DNA from: Akkermansiaceae bacterium
GTDB taxonomy: Bacteria; Verrucomicrobiota; Verrucomicrobiia; Verrucomicrobiales; Akkermansiaceae
Direction: 5' to 3'
DNA: 57,255 bases
NCBI GenBank assembly: GCA_903878115.1
Contig: CAIRGO010000278.1
Span: 1-57,255, forward strand
The notes under the pieces are model-generated. The model did not search any database and was not told the origin of the DNA. It saw only the letters and a program-made list of their open reading frames with translations. Made by a program: the position numbers and the translations under genes. Below, one piece after another: positions 1 through 10,011 of this stretch (position 1 is the stretch's first letter; the number at the start of each line of letters is the position of its first letter).

Positions 1-330
1 ATTCATCTGTGATACTCTCTGACATCCGTCGTGCGATTCCGCACAGAAAGATTTAAACAAGTGCATGATTTGTACGAGCTTTATTTTTAGAAATTTCCAT
101 TTTGCATAAATACCAAGGGAAAACGGCGTGTGAGATGTGTATAAAGATCAGGGTTTCACCTACGGCTACTAACGGATCATCCCGTCGGGATGTAGGAATG
201 CCGTATAGAGCCTAAAAAAATGAAACTAGAGAAAGACTAAAAAGAGACAGGTGAAGAAAACATATCGATAGACAAAAAAACGCCCGCTGTTTTCACGGCG
301 GGCGTTTTTTGTTAGTCTAACGAAGAATGA
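1..330. other. Left-edge intergenic region with REP-like palindrome
   Basis: No convincing complete gene lies here. A minus-strand ATG at 23-25 (reading MSESITDE outward) could be the start of a gene running off the left edge, but only eight codons are visible. A perfect 6-bp inverted repeat with a three-base loop (CATCCC-GTC-GGGATG) sits at 178-192, inside a stretch (about 150-205) that looks like a dispersed intergenic repeat. The ppdK terminator follows at 274-310. Confidence 0.4.
274..310. terminator. Bidirectional Rho-independent terminator
   Basis: A seven-base GC-rich stem (281-287 pairing with 298-304) is flanked by seven A on the left and six T on the right, so it works as an intrinsic terminator on both strands. 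On the minus strand it lies 20 bases after the stop codon of the pyruvate phosphate dikinase gene and would end that transcript. Confidence 0.85.
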
Positions 331-3159
331 TTATTTCTTCGCAGCTTTTTTGGCTGGTGCTTTTTTGGCTGGTGCTTTGCTGGCATTAGCGCGTTTTTCC
401 ATAATGGCAGCTTGGGCTGCGGCAAGGCGGGCTACTGGCACGCGATACGGCGAGCAAGAAACGTAGGCGAGGCCGACATTGTGGCAGAATACCACGGAAT
501 CTGGATCGCCACCGTGTTCACCGCAGATGCCGAGTTTGATGTCGGGGCGAGTCTTGCGGCCTTTAGCCACGGCGGTTTCGATCAATTGACCAACACCGAC
601 GGTGTCGAGAGTTGCAAACGGGTTCTTAGCGAACACGTCGTTCTCAACATAAGGCAACAGGAATGCGCCCATGTCGTCACGGCTGATGCCAAGCGCTGTC
701 TGGGTGAGGTCATTGGTGCCGAAGCTGAAGAACTCTGCTTTTTCCGCGATCTGGTCGGCGGTGAGAGCTCCGCGTGGAACTTCAATCATGGTGCCGACTT
801 GATAGTCGAATTTGATTTTCTTCTCAGCCATGACTTGCTTCGCAACGCGATGAACGATTTCGGCTTGGAGATCGAACTCCTGCTTGAATCCGACGAGCGG
901 GATCATAACCTCTGGCTTCACTTTAATCTTCTTCTTCGCCACGTTAGCGGCGGCTTCGAAGATAGCGCGAGCTTGCATCTCGGTGATTTCTGGATAGGCG
1001 ATGCCGAGACGGCAACCACGGTGACCAAGCATCGGGTTGAACTCGTGCAGGTCATGAACGCGTTGGATGATAGTTTCTACTTTTACGCCGAGTTTTTTTG
1101 CAAGATCGAGCTGTTGCTCTTTGGTGTGCGGAAGGAACTCGTGAAGCGGTGGGTCCAGCAGACGAATGGTTGCAGGAAGGCCCTTGAGCACGGTGAAAAT
1201 GCCAGTGAAATCCTCACGCTGATAAGGCAGGAGTTTTGCTAGGGCGGCTTTGCGAGCTTCGAGGGTGGTAGCGAGAATCATCTCGCGCATTGCGTCGATG
1301 CGGTCGCCTTCGAAGAACATGTGCTCGGTGCGGGTTAGTCCGATGCCTTTCGCGCCGAATGCCAATGCGATGCGCGTTTGCTCCGGAGTGTCAGCATTCG
1401 TGCGGACGGCCATGCGAGTGGCTTTTTCGCACCATTGCATCAGCTGTTGGAAACCTTTGAACTTCTCGGTCGCCATGGCTTTTTTGTTGCCGCTGACGAT
1501 GCCGGAAATGATTTCCGAAGGAGCCGTTTTTAGCTCGCCGCCGAAGACCTTGCCGCTGGTGCCGTCGATGCTCATGTAGTCACCTTCTTTGAAAACTTTA
1601 CCAGCTGCGGTGACGGTGAGTTTTTCGTAGTTGATATCAACTCCGCCTGCTCCGCAAACACAGACTTTGCCCATTTGACGGGCGACGAGCGCCGCGTGGG
1701 AGGAAACTCCACCTTTGGAGGTGAGGATGCCTTCCGCCGCGATCATACCACGGAGGTCTTCCGGGCTAGTCTCGGTGCGGACGAGTAGAACTTTTTCACC
1801 GCGTGCTTCAGCGAGTACGGCGCGGTCTGCGTTCAGGTAGATTTTGCCAGAAGCTGCACCAGGACCGGCGGGAAGGCCAGTGGCGAGTGTTTTGGCTTTT
1901 GCCACGTCGGCTAGGTCGAAGATCGGAGCGAGGAGTTGCTCCAACTGTTCGGCAGGGTTGCGCAGAATCGCGGTTTCCCAGTCGATAAGTTTTTCCTTCA
2001 CCATGTCCATCGAGAACTTGAGCGAGGCGGCGGCAGTGCGTTTGCCGTTGCGGGTTTGCAACATGAACAGCTTGCCTTCCTGCACGGTAAACTCGATGTC
2101 TTGCACGTCTTTGAAATGCGACTCAAGAATTTTACGAACTTTCATCAGTTCCGCGTAAGGCTTAGGCAGGGCAGCTTTGAGAGTGCTTACATTTTCAGGC
2201 GTACGGACACCAGCGACAACGTCTTCGCCTTGAGCGTTGATGAGGTATTCACCCCAGAATTCATTTTTGCCGTTAGCAGGGTCGCGGGTGAAAGCGACGC
2301 CAGAACCAGAAGTATTGCCAGTGTTGCCATAAACCATGGCTTGCACGTTAACGGCAGTGCCCCAAGCTGCAGGGATGTTATATTTGCGGCGATAGACGAT
2401 CGCGCGGTCATTCATCCAAGAACCGAACACAGCACCTGCGGCGCCGCGAAGTTGATCCCATGGATCACTTGGGAATGTTTTGCCCGTGCGCTTTTTCACG
2501 AGGGCTTTGAAGCGCTTGACCAGTTCTTTTTGGTCATCCGCCGTGAGGTCGGAGTCAATAATGTCCTTGCCATATTTGGCGTGTTTGAAACTTTCGATTT
2601 CGACTTCAAATGGCTCGTGGTCTTCGCCTTCAGCCTTCTGCACACCGAGAACAACGTCGCCATACATTTGTACGAAGCGGCGATAGCAATCCCATGCAAA
2701 ACGCTCATTTTTGGTGACGGAAGCGAGAGAGAGAACGGTTTGGTCGTTTAGACCGAGGTTAAGAACGGTGTCCATCATGCCGGGCATCGAGTCACGCGCG
2801 CCAGAGCGCACCGCAACAAGGAGAGGCATTCCTGAGGTGCCACCGAACTTGCAGTTCATGATTTTTTCCATGTTCTTTACGCCAGCTTCCATCTGTGCTT
2901 GCAGAGAAACAGGATACGTTTTCTTATTCGCATAGAAGTAAGTGCATACTTCCGTGCTAATGGTAAATCCTGGAGGAACAGGGAGACCAATGCGGGTCAT
3001 TTCTGCTAGGTTAGCGCCTTTACCACCGAGCAAAGCTTTTTGGCTGCCATCACCATCGGCCTTACCGGCACCCCAGGTGTAAACATACTTTGCGGACTTG
3101 GCACCTTTTGCAGGTGCTGACTTCTTAGCGGCCTTTGCGGCCTTCTTTGGTGTTGCCAT
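331..3159 (-). CDS. ppdK: Pyruvate, phosphate dikinase
   Basis: Interconverts pyruvate, ATP and phosphate with phosphoenolpyruvate, AMP and pyrophosphate in the cytoplasm, either as a glycolytic step or in gluconeogenesis. The 942 residues contain the N-terminal nucleotide-binding domain ([10 protein letters not shown] near residue 45), the swivelling phosphohistidine domain (GGVSSHAA, His488) and the C-terminal pyruvate/PEP barrel with its catalytic cysteine in [10 protein letters not shown]. The family is usually 870-880 residues. The excess is a Lys/Ala-rich head (about residues 4-24) and a tail of about 18 residues made of AKKAP-like repeats, unlike typical members. ATG start, with no Shine-Dalgarno sequence. 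The gene is divergent from acetyl-CoA synthetase across 203 bases and is followed by a strong terminator. The identification is secure; the role of the basic tails is unknown. Confidence 0.97.
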   Translation of the reverse strand: MATPKKAAKAAKKSAPAKGAKSAKYVYTWGAGKADGDGSQKALLGGKGANLAEMTRIGLPVPPGFTISTEVCTYFYANKKTYPVSLQAQMEAGVKNMEKIMNCKFGGTSGMPLLVAVRSGARDSMPGMMDTVLNLGLNDQTVLSLASVTKNERFAWDCYRRFVQMYGDVVLGVQKAEGEDHEPFEVEIESFKHAKYGKDIIDSDLTADDQKELVKRFKALVKKRTGKTFPSDPWDQLRGAAGAVFGSWMNDRAIVYRRKYNIPAAWGTAVNVQAMVYGNTGNTSGSGVAFTRDPANGKNEFWGEYLINAQGEDVVAGVRTPENVSTLKAALPKPYAELMKVRKILESHFKDVQDIEFTVQEGKLFMLQTRNGKRTAAASLKFSMDMVKEKLIDWETAILRNPAEQLEQLLAPIFDLADVAKAKTLATGLPAGPGAASGKIYLNADRAVLAEARGEKVLLVRTETSPEDLRGMIAAEGILTSKGGVSSHAALVARQMGKVCVCGAGGVDINYEKLTVTAAGKVFKEGDYMSIDGTSGKVFGGELKTAPSEIISGIVSGNKKAMATEKFKGFQQLMQWCEKATRMAVRTNADTPEQTRIALAFGAKGIGLTRTEHMFFEGDRIDAMREMILATTLEARKAALAKLLPYQREDFTGIFTVLKGLPATIRLLDPPLHEFLPHTKEQQLDLAKKLGVKVETIIQRVHDLHEFNPMLGHRGCRLGIAYPEITEMQARAIFEAAANVAKKKIKVKPEVMIPLVGFKQEFDLQAEIVHRVAKQVMAEKKIKFDYQVGTMIEVPRGALTADQIAEKAEFFSFGTNDLTQTALGISRDDMGAFLLPYVENDVFAKNPFATLDTVGVGQLIETAVAKGRKTRPDIKLGICGEHGGDPDSVVFCHNVGLAYVSCSPYRVPVARLAAAQAAIMEKRANASKAPAKKAPAKKAAKK

Positions 3160-3362
3160 AGTGCTTCTTGGTATTTGTGAGATAGAAATAATCGAACGCT
3201 AAAACTGCTTGTTCACGCCTTCGATGCGCGCGGAGACTAGCAGTCATTTGTTGTCTGTCAACTAGTCTGTTGTAAAAAAATTATTCCTTAAAGAGACATT
3301 TAGTATTTACCTAAGCATTACCGCTCACTATACCTTGCCGCGCCATTAAAGATATTGAGTCC

Positions 3363-5309
3363 ATGAGTAAAAATATTGAGAGTCATTTGATCGAAGATCG
3401 AGTCTTCACACCACAGAAAGAATTTTCGTCAAAAGCGAGGATCTCTTCGCTGGCGCAGTATAAAAAACTTTACAAAGAATCGATCGAGAAACCACACATT
3501 TTCTGGGCTCGCGAAGCGAAAGAACTACTCTGGCAAAAGCCGTGGTCAAAAGTTCTCGAGTGGAAAGCACCCTTTGCCAAGTGGTTTGTCGGCGGCAAAC
3601 TCAACGTCGCTGAGAACTGTGTGGATCGCCACGCTAATAGCGATCGCCGCAACAAAGCGGCGATTATTTTTGAAGGAGAACCAGGCGACAAACGAGTGAT
3701 TACCTACGGTGAATTGCAACGCGAAGTTTGCAAATTTGCCAATGTGTTAGAAAAAAATGGCGTCAAGGCCAAGGATCGCGTGTTGATTTACATGCCAATG
3801 ATTCCCGAAGCTGCGATTGCGATGCTTGCCTGCGCCCGCATTGGAGCTGTTCACTCGGTGGTTTTTGGCGGCTTTTCTGCCGACTCGATTGTAGATCGTT
3901 TGGAAGACTCTGGCGCCACCACTATCGTCACAGCTGACGGTGGTTGGAGACGCGGCAAAGTAGTACCGCTCAAAGAAAACGTCGATGCCGCATTAGAGAA
4001 ATTTTCCCAAATCCGCAAAGTGATCGTGCACAAGCGTTGCGGCAATGATGTCACAATGAGTATCGACCGCGATGTCTGGTGGCACGATGAGGTGGCGACA
4101 GTTTCCGCAAAGCACACTGCGAAAGCATTTGATTCCGAGCATCCACTTTTCATTCTCTATACCTCTGGATCCACGGGCAAACCAAAAGGAATTCTGCACA
4201 CCAGCGGCGGCTATTTGACGGGAACGTACAGTACTTTTAAGTATGTTTTTGATATTCGTGAAAACGATGTTTATTGGTGCACCGCAGACGTAGGCTGGAT
4301 CACCGGACACTCCTACATTGTCTATGGTCCGCTAGCTAACGGTGCCACTCAAGTGATGTATGAAGGTGCTCCTAATCAACCAGACTTTGGCCGATTCTGG
4401 AAAATCATCGAAGAAAATAGTGTTTCTATTTTCTATACTGCACCTACCGCAATTCGCGCATTTATTAAAGCGGGCGACCATTTCCCTGCCAACTACGATC
4501 TCTCTTCGCTGCGTCTGTTAGGCTCCGTAGGAGAACCGATCAACCCAGAAGCGTGGATGTGGTATCATGAGAAAATTGGAGCTTCTCGTTGCCCTATCGT
4601 TGATACGTGGTGGCAAACCGAGACGGGATCCATCATGATCACTCCCCTGCCCGGTTGCACACCTCTCAAACCAGGCACCGCAACGTTGCCATTTTTTGGT
4701 GTAGATGCAGCAATTCTTGATGAAACAGGCCGCGAGTGCAAAGCCAACGAGGGTGGTAAATTAGTCATCCGCAAACCATGGCCAGCAATGACCCGCGCAA
4801 TCTATGGAGATAAAACACGCTATGCGAAAACCTATTGGTCCGACTACAAAGGAATTTATACTGCAGGCGATGGCGCACGACGCGATAAAGCGGGCAATTT
4901 TTGGATTGTTGGGCGTATTGACGACGTTCTCAACGTTTCTGGTCATCGACTAGGCACTGCTGAGGTCGAAAGCTCCTTAGTGTCACATCCTGCGGTCGCA
5001 GAAGCTGCGGTCGTCGGTCGACCTGACGAATTGAAAGGTCAAGGAGTCGTAGCATTTGTGACCTTGAAGGAAACGCACACTGCCTCGGAAAGTTTACGCA
5101 ATGAAATCCGCAATCATGTCGGTAAAACCATCGGTGCGATTGCAAAGCCTGATAATGTGTACTTTGCTCCCGCATTGCCGAAAACTCGATCAGGTAAAAT
5201 TATGCGTCGCTTGCTCAAAGAGTTGGTCACCACAGGTGACATTACTGGCAACATTACTACACTTGACGATGCCAATGTTATCATTAATCTTAAAGCAGCG
5301 ATGCAATAA
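3363..5309 (+). CDS. acs: Acetyl-CoA synthetase (AMP-forming)
   Basis: Activates acetate with ATP and CoA to acetyl-CoA through an acetyl-adenylate intermediate. The 648 residues match the usual family length. The adenylate-forming signature [11 protein letters not shown] is at residues 266-276, the WWQTETG motif at 416-422, and the conserved C-terminal lysine in RSGKIMRR at Lys612. This lysine is the one commonly controlled by acetylation in the family. ATG start at 3363, without a recognisable ribosome-binding site. The gene is divergent from ppdK, and a coiled-coil protein gene begins 21 bases downstream on the same strand, so the two may be cotranscribed. Close relatives include propionyl-CoA synthetases, but length and motifs favour acetate. 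Confidence 0.95.
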   Translation: MSKNIESHLIEDRVFTPQKEFSSKARISSLAQYKKLYKESIEKPHIFWAREAKELLWQKPWSKVLEWKAPFAKWFVGGKLNVAENCVDRHANSDRRNKAAIIFEGEPGDKRVITYGELQREVCKFANVLEKNGVKAKDRVLIYMPMIPEAAIAMLACARIGAVHSVVFGGFSADSIVDRLEDSGATTIVTADGGWRRGKVVPLKENVDAALEKFSQIRKVIVHKRCGNDVTMSIDRDVWWHDEVATVSAKHTAKAFDSEHPLFILYTSGSTGKPKGILHTSGGYLTGTYSTFKYVFDIRENDVYWCTADVGWITGHSYIVYGPLANGATQVMYEGAPNQPDFGRFWKIIEENSVSIFYTAPTAIRAFIKAGDHFPANYDLSSLRLLGSVGEPINPEAWMWYHEKIGASRCPIVDTWWQTETGSIMITPLPGCTPLKPGTATLPFFGVDAAILDETGRECKANEGGKLVIRKPWPAMTRAIYGDKTRYAKTYWSDYKGIYTAGDGARRDKAGNFWIVGRIDDVLNVSGHRLGTAEVESSLVSHPAVAEAAVVGRPDELKGQGVVAFVTLKETHTASESLRNEIRNHVGKTIGAIAKPDNVYFAPALPKTRSGKIMRRLLKELVTTGDITGNITTLDDANVIINLKAAMQ

Positions 5310-5330
5310 CTCTGCACTGCTCAATTTTTC

Positions 5331-6200
5331 ATGACTCCCACTGGATACTTTTTCGCTCTCATTGCAAAATCGTTCGGATTAGAACGACGCAACAAACGCA
5401 TGCTGGAAGCATCAGCGGAAATGGGCCTTTTGCGTGAAGCTGAATTACAGCTTGGCATGCGGATTTGGGAAAAAATTGAGCCCATTGAAGAGTTAGCTGT
5501 CGAATACTGGAACCTGCGGAAACTGTCCAAAGATCTTCTGAAATATCAAGAAATCATGGATGGTCTGAATCAGTCATTAAATGAGTATCACCTCGAACGG
5601 ACTCAGATTCTTACCAATGTGAGCGAAGAACAAAACGCGGTAGAGCAAGAACGAGTAAATCTGTTGCTGCGTCTCGAGAAACTTGCCAATGAGCGAGACG
5701 AGATTGTTAGACGTGCAAAAGACATTCGTAGAACCCACGAAGGCTTGCTAACAAAAATTGAAGTCATTCAACGCGACTCACTACACGAAGGAGAAATCAC
5801 CATCGCTAATATATCGATTGAAGATCTTAAATTAGAATTCAAGGAACTAAAACTTCGACGTCAACAAGTAGCGCAAGAACTAGAAGACGGAGATAGAACT
5901 GTCGATGAACTCGATGCAAAACTTAATGCTTTTCGCCAGGAAAAACGCGATCGCGCAGCCATAGTTTTTCAAAAAACAGGGGAAATTAATCGTGATCTCT
6001 CAACCAGTCGCGGCGAAGTAGGTATCCTCGAAACACAGATTCGCCTGCTGCAATCAGAAGTCGGCCGCTACGTCAGCCGCTACAGCAAACGCAATCCAGC
6101 TTGCGAAAAAATCATCACCGGCGAGCGCACGATGGTAGAAGTGATGCGTATGCTGCGGATGTCGATTGCGATGAATCACAAATTGGCCGACTTCAAATAA
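5331..6200 (+). CDS. Coiled-coil protein of unknown function
   Basis: Not a family I recognise. The 289 residues have a short hydrophobic N-terminus (GYFFALIAKSFGL) followed by about 200 residues of charged, heptad-like helix rich in Glu, Arg, Leu and Gln, with no Pro in the long central part. This predicts an extended coiled coil. No catalytic motif and no clear signal peptide are visible. It starts 21 bases after the acetyl-CoA synthetase stop, so it is probably in the same transcript. Its last 25 bases overlap the end of the convergent metal ATPase gene. The reading frame is clean and codon use resembles its neighbours, so it is very probably a real gene. Confidence 0.8.
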   Translation: MTPTGYFFALIAKSFGLERRNKRMLEASAEMGLLREAELQLGMRIWEKIEPIEELAVEYWNLRKLSKDLLKYQEIMDGLNQSLNEYHLERTQILTNVSEEQNAVEQERVNLLLRLEKLANERDEIVRRAKDIRRTHEGLLTKIEVIQRDSLHEGEITIANISIEDLKLEFKELKLRRQQVAQELEDGDRTVDELDAKLNAFRQEKRDRAAIVFQKTGEINRDLSTSRGEVGILETQIRLLQSEVGRYVSRYSKRNPACEKIITGERTMVEVMRMLRMSIAMNHKLADFK

Positions 6201-8098
6201 GAAGTTTTCATCCACAAAATTCGCAACGAATTTAGGACCACAATCACCGTCGAACCCTCGTGCCCTAACACCCCCACAGGCAAAGGAATCGCAAAGCCCA
6301 ATGTACCCAGCGCCAAGATCAGCAGAACACCTAACGAAATCGCCAGATTCTGACGAATGATCGCACGGCAGCGCTTGCTCAACGATAACGCCGTAAGCAC
6401 ATTGCCTAACTGATCATTGAGCAAAATCACATCCGCTTGCTCTAACACGGCATCAGATCCACGCAGACCCATTCCCATCGAAACATCGGCGACCGCCAAC
6501 GAAGGAGCGTCATTCACACCATCTCCTACCATCGCTACAATTTCCCCTTGCTCACGCCATTGTCGAATCGCCATCACTTTATCCTCAGGTGATAAACCGG
6601 CCCGCGTATCATCAAGCCCCAGTTCGCCCGCCAGCAACGCTGCTGATTCAGGGCGATCACCCGTAAGCATCGCCACCTTGACTCCTAGAGCTTGCATTTC
6701 AGCGATCAGTTGTTTGCTTTCTGGCCGCGGTGCGTCGCGTAACAAAATACGTCCCGCTAAGTTCGGTGTTTCCACTAACACTTCAGTGAGGCCAACCGGT
6801 GGATCTGCTAGATCATTGAGCCATTTTGAGTTAGGGAAAAGACTACGTCGCCCCTGTGCTACCGCTTCCCCGTCAATTGTTCCTTTCACACCTTTTCCTG
6901 CCAGCGATTCATAATCCGCTGCATTAGCGGCGAGCTTACCATTCTTCTGCAACCACGCAGCAGCAATCGTCCGCGATAATGGATGAGTGGATTGTTGAGA
7001 AAGAGATGCGGCCTTTACTAGCAATTCATCTTCGCGCCCACTTGGATTACTTTCAATACTAACAATTTCGAATTCGCCCTTTGTGAGAGTTCCGGTTTTA
7101 TCGAGAGCTAAGCGATTGATCGTAGCGAGGTTTTCAAGAGCTATACCACCACGAAATAAAATCCCCCGTTTCGCCGCTGCAGCAATCCCCGCTAAAATCG
7201 CACTAGGAATCGAAATCACCAAGGCACAAGGAGAACAGACCACCAGAAATGTCATGGCCCGATACATCGCCGATGGTGTATGCTCATCACCCTGCCATGC
7301 AGGCAATCCTTTCACAAAATACCACCAACAAAAAGCGAGCGCACTAAGCCCGAGAATCCCTAACGTGTATGGCGTACCAAAACGATCCGTAAAACGCTGC
7401 GATGGAGCCTTGCTAGCCTGAGCATCGCGGATCAAGCGAATGATACGCACATGAGCGCTCTCCGAAGGTGGTCGCAAAATTTCGGTATCCACCACACCCC
7501 AGGTATTCAAAGTGCCGCCAAATACCGTGTCGCCTGGAAGTTTATCCACCGGCAACGATTCTCCGGTGAGCATTGATTCATCAGCCGCCGTCTGACCGGT
7601 TTGCACTTTTGCATCAACTGGATACTGCGCACCAGGCAGCACTCTAACAATCTGACCTTTCACTAACGAATCAACAGCCACTTCGCTGACTGAGCCATCC
7701 GCAGCTAATAATTGTGCCACTTTCGGCGAATCACGAAAGAGTGATTTGATCTCTTTTTCTGTTCGCGCCATCGCCATCGCTTCCAATGCTCCACTCAATG
7801 AAAACAAAAACAACAAGGCGGCCCCTTCCCACCAAGCACCAATACTAGCAGCTCCAATAGCCACCGTAATCATCAGAAAATGGATTTCTAAAATCCCCTT
7901 GGTGAGTTTCTCCCACGTAGCAATCAAAGCATCCCAACCACCTAACAAATAAGCGATCACATAACACCATATGGCATAGTGATGCATGTCATGCTGCCGG
8001 TCTAACAAAATCGCCAATACTAAGAATAACCCACATAAAATGGCCGACCATAAAAGCCATGGCCAGGAAACTTCTTGATGCTCTTCTCTATCACTCAC
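6176..8098 (-). CDS. P1B-4-type heavy-metal translocating ATPase
   Basis: An ATP-driven exporter of a divalent transition metal across the inner membrane. In 640 residues it has the actuator motif TGES (178-181), the phosphorylation motif DKTGTLT (333-339) and a GDGVNDAP hinge. The metal-site motif in the sixth membrane helix is SPC (289-291), not CPC, and a HEGST motif lies in the last membrane helix (His613 onward). SPC with HEG-x-T is the signature of the P1B-4 subgroup, known for cobalt, ferrous iron or zinc export. There is no N-terminal metal-binding domain, as is usual in that subgroup. The start is GTG. Its 3' end overlaps the preceding convergent gene. The exact metal cannot be told from sequence. 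Confidence 0.92.
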   Translation of the reverse strand: MSDREEHQEVSWPWLLWSAILCGLFLVLAILLDRQHDMHHYAIWCYVIAYLLGGWDALIATWEKLTKGILEIHFLMITVAIGAASIGAWWEGAALLFLFSLSGALEAMAMARTEKEIKSLFRDSPKVAQLLAADGSVSEVAVDSLVKGQIVRVLPGAQYPVDAKVQTGQTAADESMLTGESLPVDKLPGDTVFGGTLNTWGVVDTEILRPPSESAHVRIIRLIRDAQASKAPSQRFTDRFGTPYTLGILGLSALAFCWWYFVKGLPAWQGDEHTPSAMYRAMTFLVVCSPCALVISIPSAILAGIAAAAKRGILFRGGIALENLATINRLALDKTGTLTKGEFEIVSIESNPSGREDELLVKAASLSQQSTHPLSRTIAAAWLQKNGKLAANAADYESLAGKGVKGTIDGEAVAQGRRSLFPNSKWLNDLADPPVGLTEVLVETPNLAGRILLRDAPRPESKQLIAEMQALGVKVAMLTGDRPESAALLAGELGLDDTRAGLSPEDKVMAIRQWREQGEIVAMVGDGVNDAPSLAVADVSMGMGLRGSDAVLEQADVILLNDQLGNVLTALSLSKRCRAIIRQNLAISLGVLLILALGTLGFAIPLPVGVLGHEGSTVIVVLNSLRILWMKTSYLKSANL

Positions 8099-8231
8099 GT
8101 AATTAGTCTAACACGGATAGCGAAACAAACCAGCAAAAGACGACTATTCCACTTCGCCGATCTACGCAAATGCTGTGCAGCAATTATCAATTTCTTGCTA
8201 ATCATGACAATCAATCGCATTATGCCAGCGT

Positions 8232-8678
8232 ATGAAAACGATTATTACTGCACTCGACTTTTCTGATGCCTCTACAGCAGTGCTTGAGGCGGCGATCAAC
8301 ATGGCAACCAAACAACAGGCGACATTGCACATCATGCATGTGTTAGAACCTTCACCTAGCTACACCGCTTATGGAATGACGCCAGAGGAATTCCCTGCGA
8401 TTCAAGTGTTTCAGCAAGAAAGCCAAAAGCGTGCGGAAGCGAAATTAAACGACGCTGTGAGCCAAGCAACAAAAGTGCTGGTTGATGTTCGTGCGGAATT
8501 AGCCCTTGGCTCACCGCTGACTGCAATCATTGACTATGCGAAAAAAATTAGCGCGGATCTTATCGTCATCGGCACTCATGGTCATGGCGCGGTCGCCGCG
8601 CTACTAATCGGAAGCGTGGCTGAGGGACTAGTGCGCAAAGCCATTTGCCCCACACTGGTGATTCCGTGTAAGTCGTAA
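8232..8678 (+). CDS. Universal stress protein, UspA family
   Basis: A single-domain cytoplasmic Usp of 148 residues. The ATP-binding signature G-x2-G-x9-G-S is complete at residues 114-128 (GTHG to GS), which places it with the nucleotide-binding Usp group rather than the UspA type that does not bind ATP. ATG start. It is divergent from the metal ATPase gene across 133 bases, and its stop lies 7 bases from the stop of the convergent ribBA gene. Such proteins help cells survive starvation and stress; the partner is not evident here. Confidence 0.93.
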   Translation: MKTIITALDFSDASTAVLEAAINMATKQQATLHIMHVLEPSPSYTAYGMTPEEFPAIQVFQQESQKRAEAKLNDAVSQATKVLVDVRAELALGSPLTAIIDYAKKISADLIVIGTHGHGAVAALLIGSVAEGLVRKAICPTLVIPCKS

Positions 8679-8685
8679 AAAAAAA

Positions 8686-9891
8686 TCAAGTCGTGTGGCC
8701 CATTTGCTGACGCTTGGTTTCCATGTATTTTTCATTATGCGGATTGCTATCAATACGGATTGGCAGCTGCTCTGTGATGGTCAATCCATAGCCTTCTAGT
8801 CCGACAACTTTTTTGGGATTATTGGTGAGTAAGCGGATTTTTTTCAATCCCAGATCGGCGAGAATTTGAGCACCCATGCCGTAATCGCGCAGATCAGCGG
8901 CGAATCCTAGTTTTTCATTTGCTTGAATGGTATCCAATCCCTGTTCTTGCAGTTTGTAGGCATGAATTTTTGCCGGTAGGCCGATACCGCGTCCCTCTTG
9001 TCGAAGATAAAGTAATACTCCGCCCTCAGAGCCGATACGCTGCATCGCGGCGGCGAGTTGCTCGCCGCAATCACAGCGTTTTGATAGAAAAACATCACCC
9101 GTGAGACATTCGGAATGCACTCTAACAAGTGTTGGTTTTTCTGGATCAATTTCGCCCATGACCATCGCAATGTGATGGGTGCCATCAGTATCGATTTGAT
9201 AGAGGTGACAGCGAAAATCACCATAATCGGTGGGCATTTGCACTACTTGATCACAATGCACTAGTTTTTCTGAACGACGTCGATGTTCGATCAAGTGAGC
9301 AATCGTGCAGGCCTTGAGACCATGTTTTTGTTGATAAGCACCGAGTTCGCCGACACGAGCCATGGTGCCATCGTCGTTCATGATTTCACAAATCACACCT
9401 GCGGGGGGTAACCCTGCAAGTCGAGCGAGATCGACAGCCGCTTCGGTATGGCCGGCGCGGCGCAACGTTCCACCCTTCATGGCTTGCAGCGGAAATACGT
9501 GGCCTGGCTGAACGAAGGCATCTGCGTTGGCAGAGGCATCCGCCAATAACAACAGTGTGCGACAGCGGTCCGCAGAAGAAATTCCTGTGGAAATGCCTGA
9601 AGCCGCATCGACAGAAACGGTGAATGCCGTGCGTTGCACCTCGCGGTTGCGACGCGTCATCGGCGGTAAATCTAACGTTTCCGCGCGCTCTCTGGTGATC
9701 GGCGCACAGATCAATCCGCGAGCATGAACCGCCATGAAAGTGACATTTTCTGGTGTGCAAAGCGACGCGGCACCGACCAAATCCGCTTCATTTTCCCGAT
9801 CAGGATCATCCGCCACAATGACCAAACGGCCCGCTGCGATTTCAGCGATGATTTCTTGAATAGGACTAAATTCTAACGAAAATGATGACAT
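8686..9891 (-). CDS. ribBA: 3,4-dihydroxy-2-butanone-4-phosphate synthase / GTP cyclohydrolase II
   Basis: A bifunctional enzyme supplying both precursors of riboflavin. The N-terminal half (RibB) turns ribulose 5-phosphate into dihydroxybutanone phosphate and carries the acidic DDPDRENEADL motif. The C-terminal half (RibA) opens GTP and has the zinc-ligand cysteines in CLTGDVFLSKRCDCGEQL and the QEGRGIGL motif. The frame could begin at a TTG at 9918, but the ATG at 9891 (MSSFSLEF) fits the family N-terminus better and gives 401 residues, the usual size. It stands alone, convergent with usp. I see no FMN riboswitch in the 120 bases upstream. Confidence 0.95.
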   Translation of the reverse strand: MSSFSLEFSPIQEIIAEIAAGRLVIVADDPDRENEADLVGAASLCTPENVTFMAVHARGLICAPITRERAETLDLPPMTRRNREVQRTAFTVSVDAASGISTGISSADRCRTLLLLADASANADAFVQPGHVFPLQAMKGGTLRRAGHTEAAVDLARLAGLPPAGVICEIMNDDGTMARVGELGAYQQKHGLKACTIAHLIEHRRRSEKLVHCDQVVQMPTDYGDFRCHLYQIDTDGTHHIAMVMGEIDPEKPTLVRVHSECLTGDVFLSKRCDCGEQLAAAMQRIGSEGGVLLYLRQEGRGIGLPAKIHAYKLQEQGLDTIQANEKLGFAADLRDYGMGAQILADLGLKKIRLLTNNPKKVVGLEGYGLTITEQLPIRIDSNPHNEKYMETKRQQMGHTT

Positions 9892-10011
9892 GGTGGATGG
9901 AAAATTCTTGCCCACCAATGAAGCGCATCACAGGCGAATAGCAAAGCTTTTTCGCAATTAAGCCAACGTGCGAGACAACAAAAATGGCCAATCAGCAGGA
10001 ATCAACCAAGA

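Noticed and set aside
412-1242. Long plus-strand open frame opposite ppdK
   Set aside because: It is the complement of a conserved enzyme and shows no family features of its own.
1936-2751. Second long plus-strand open frame opposite ppdK
   Set aside because: Antisense shadow of the conserved dikinase core.
9892-10011. FMN riboswitch upstream of ribBA
   Set aside because: The leader is only about 120 bases and none of the conserved RFN-element segments is visible.
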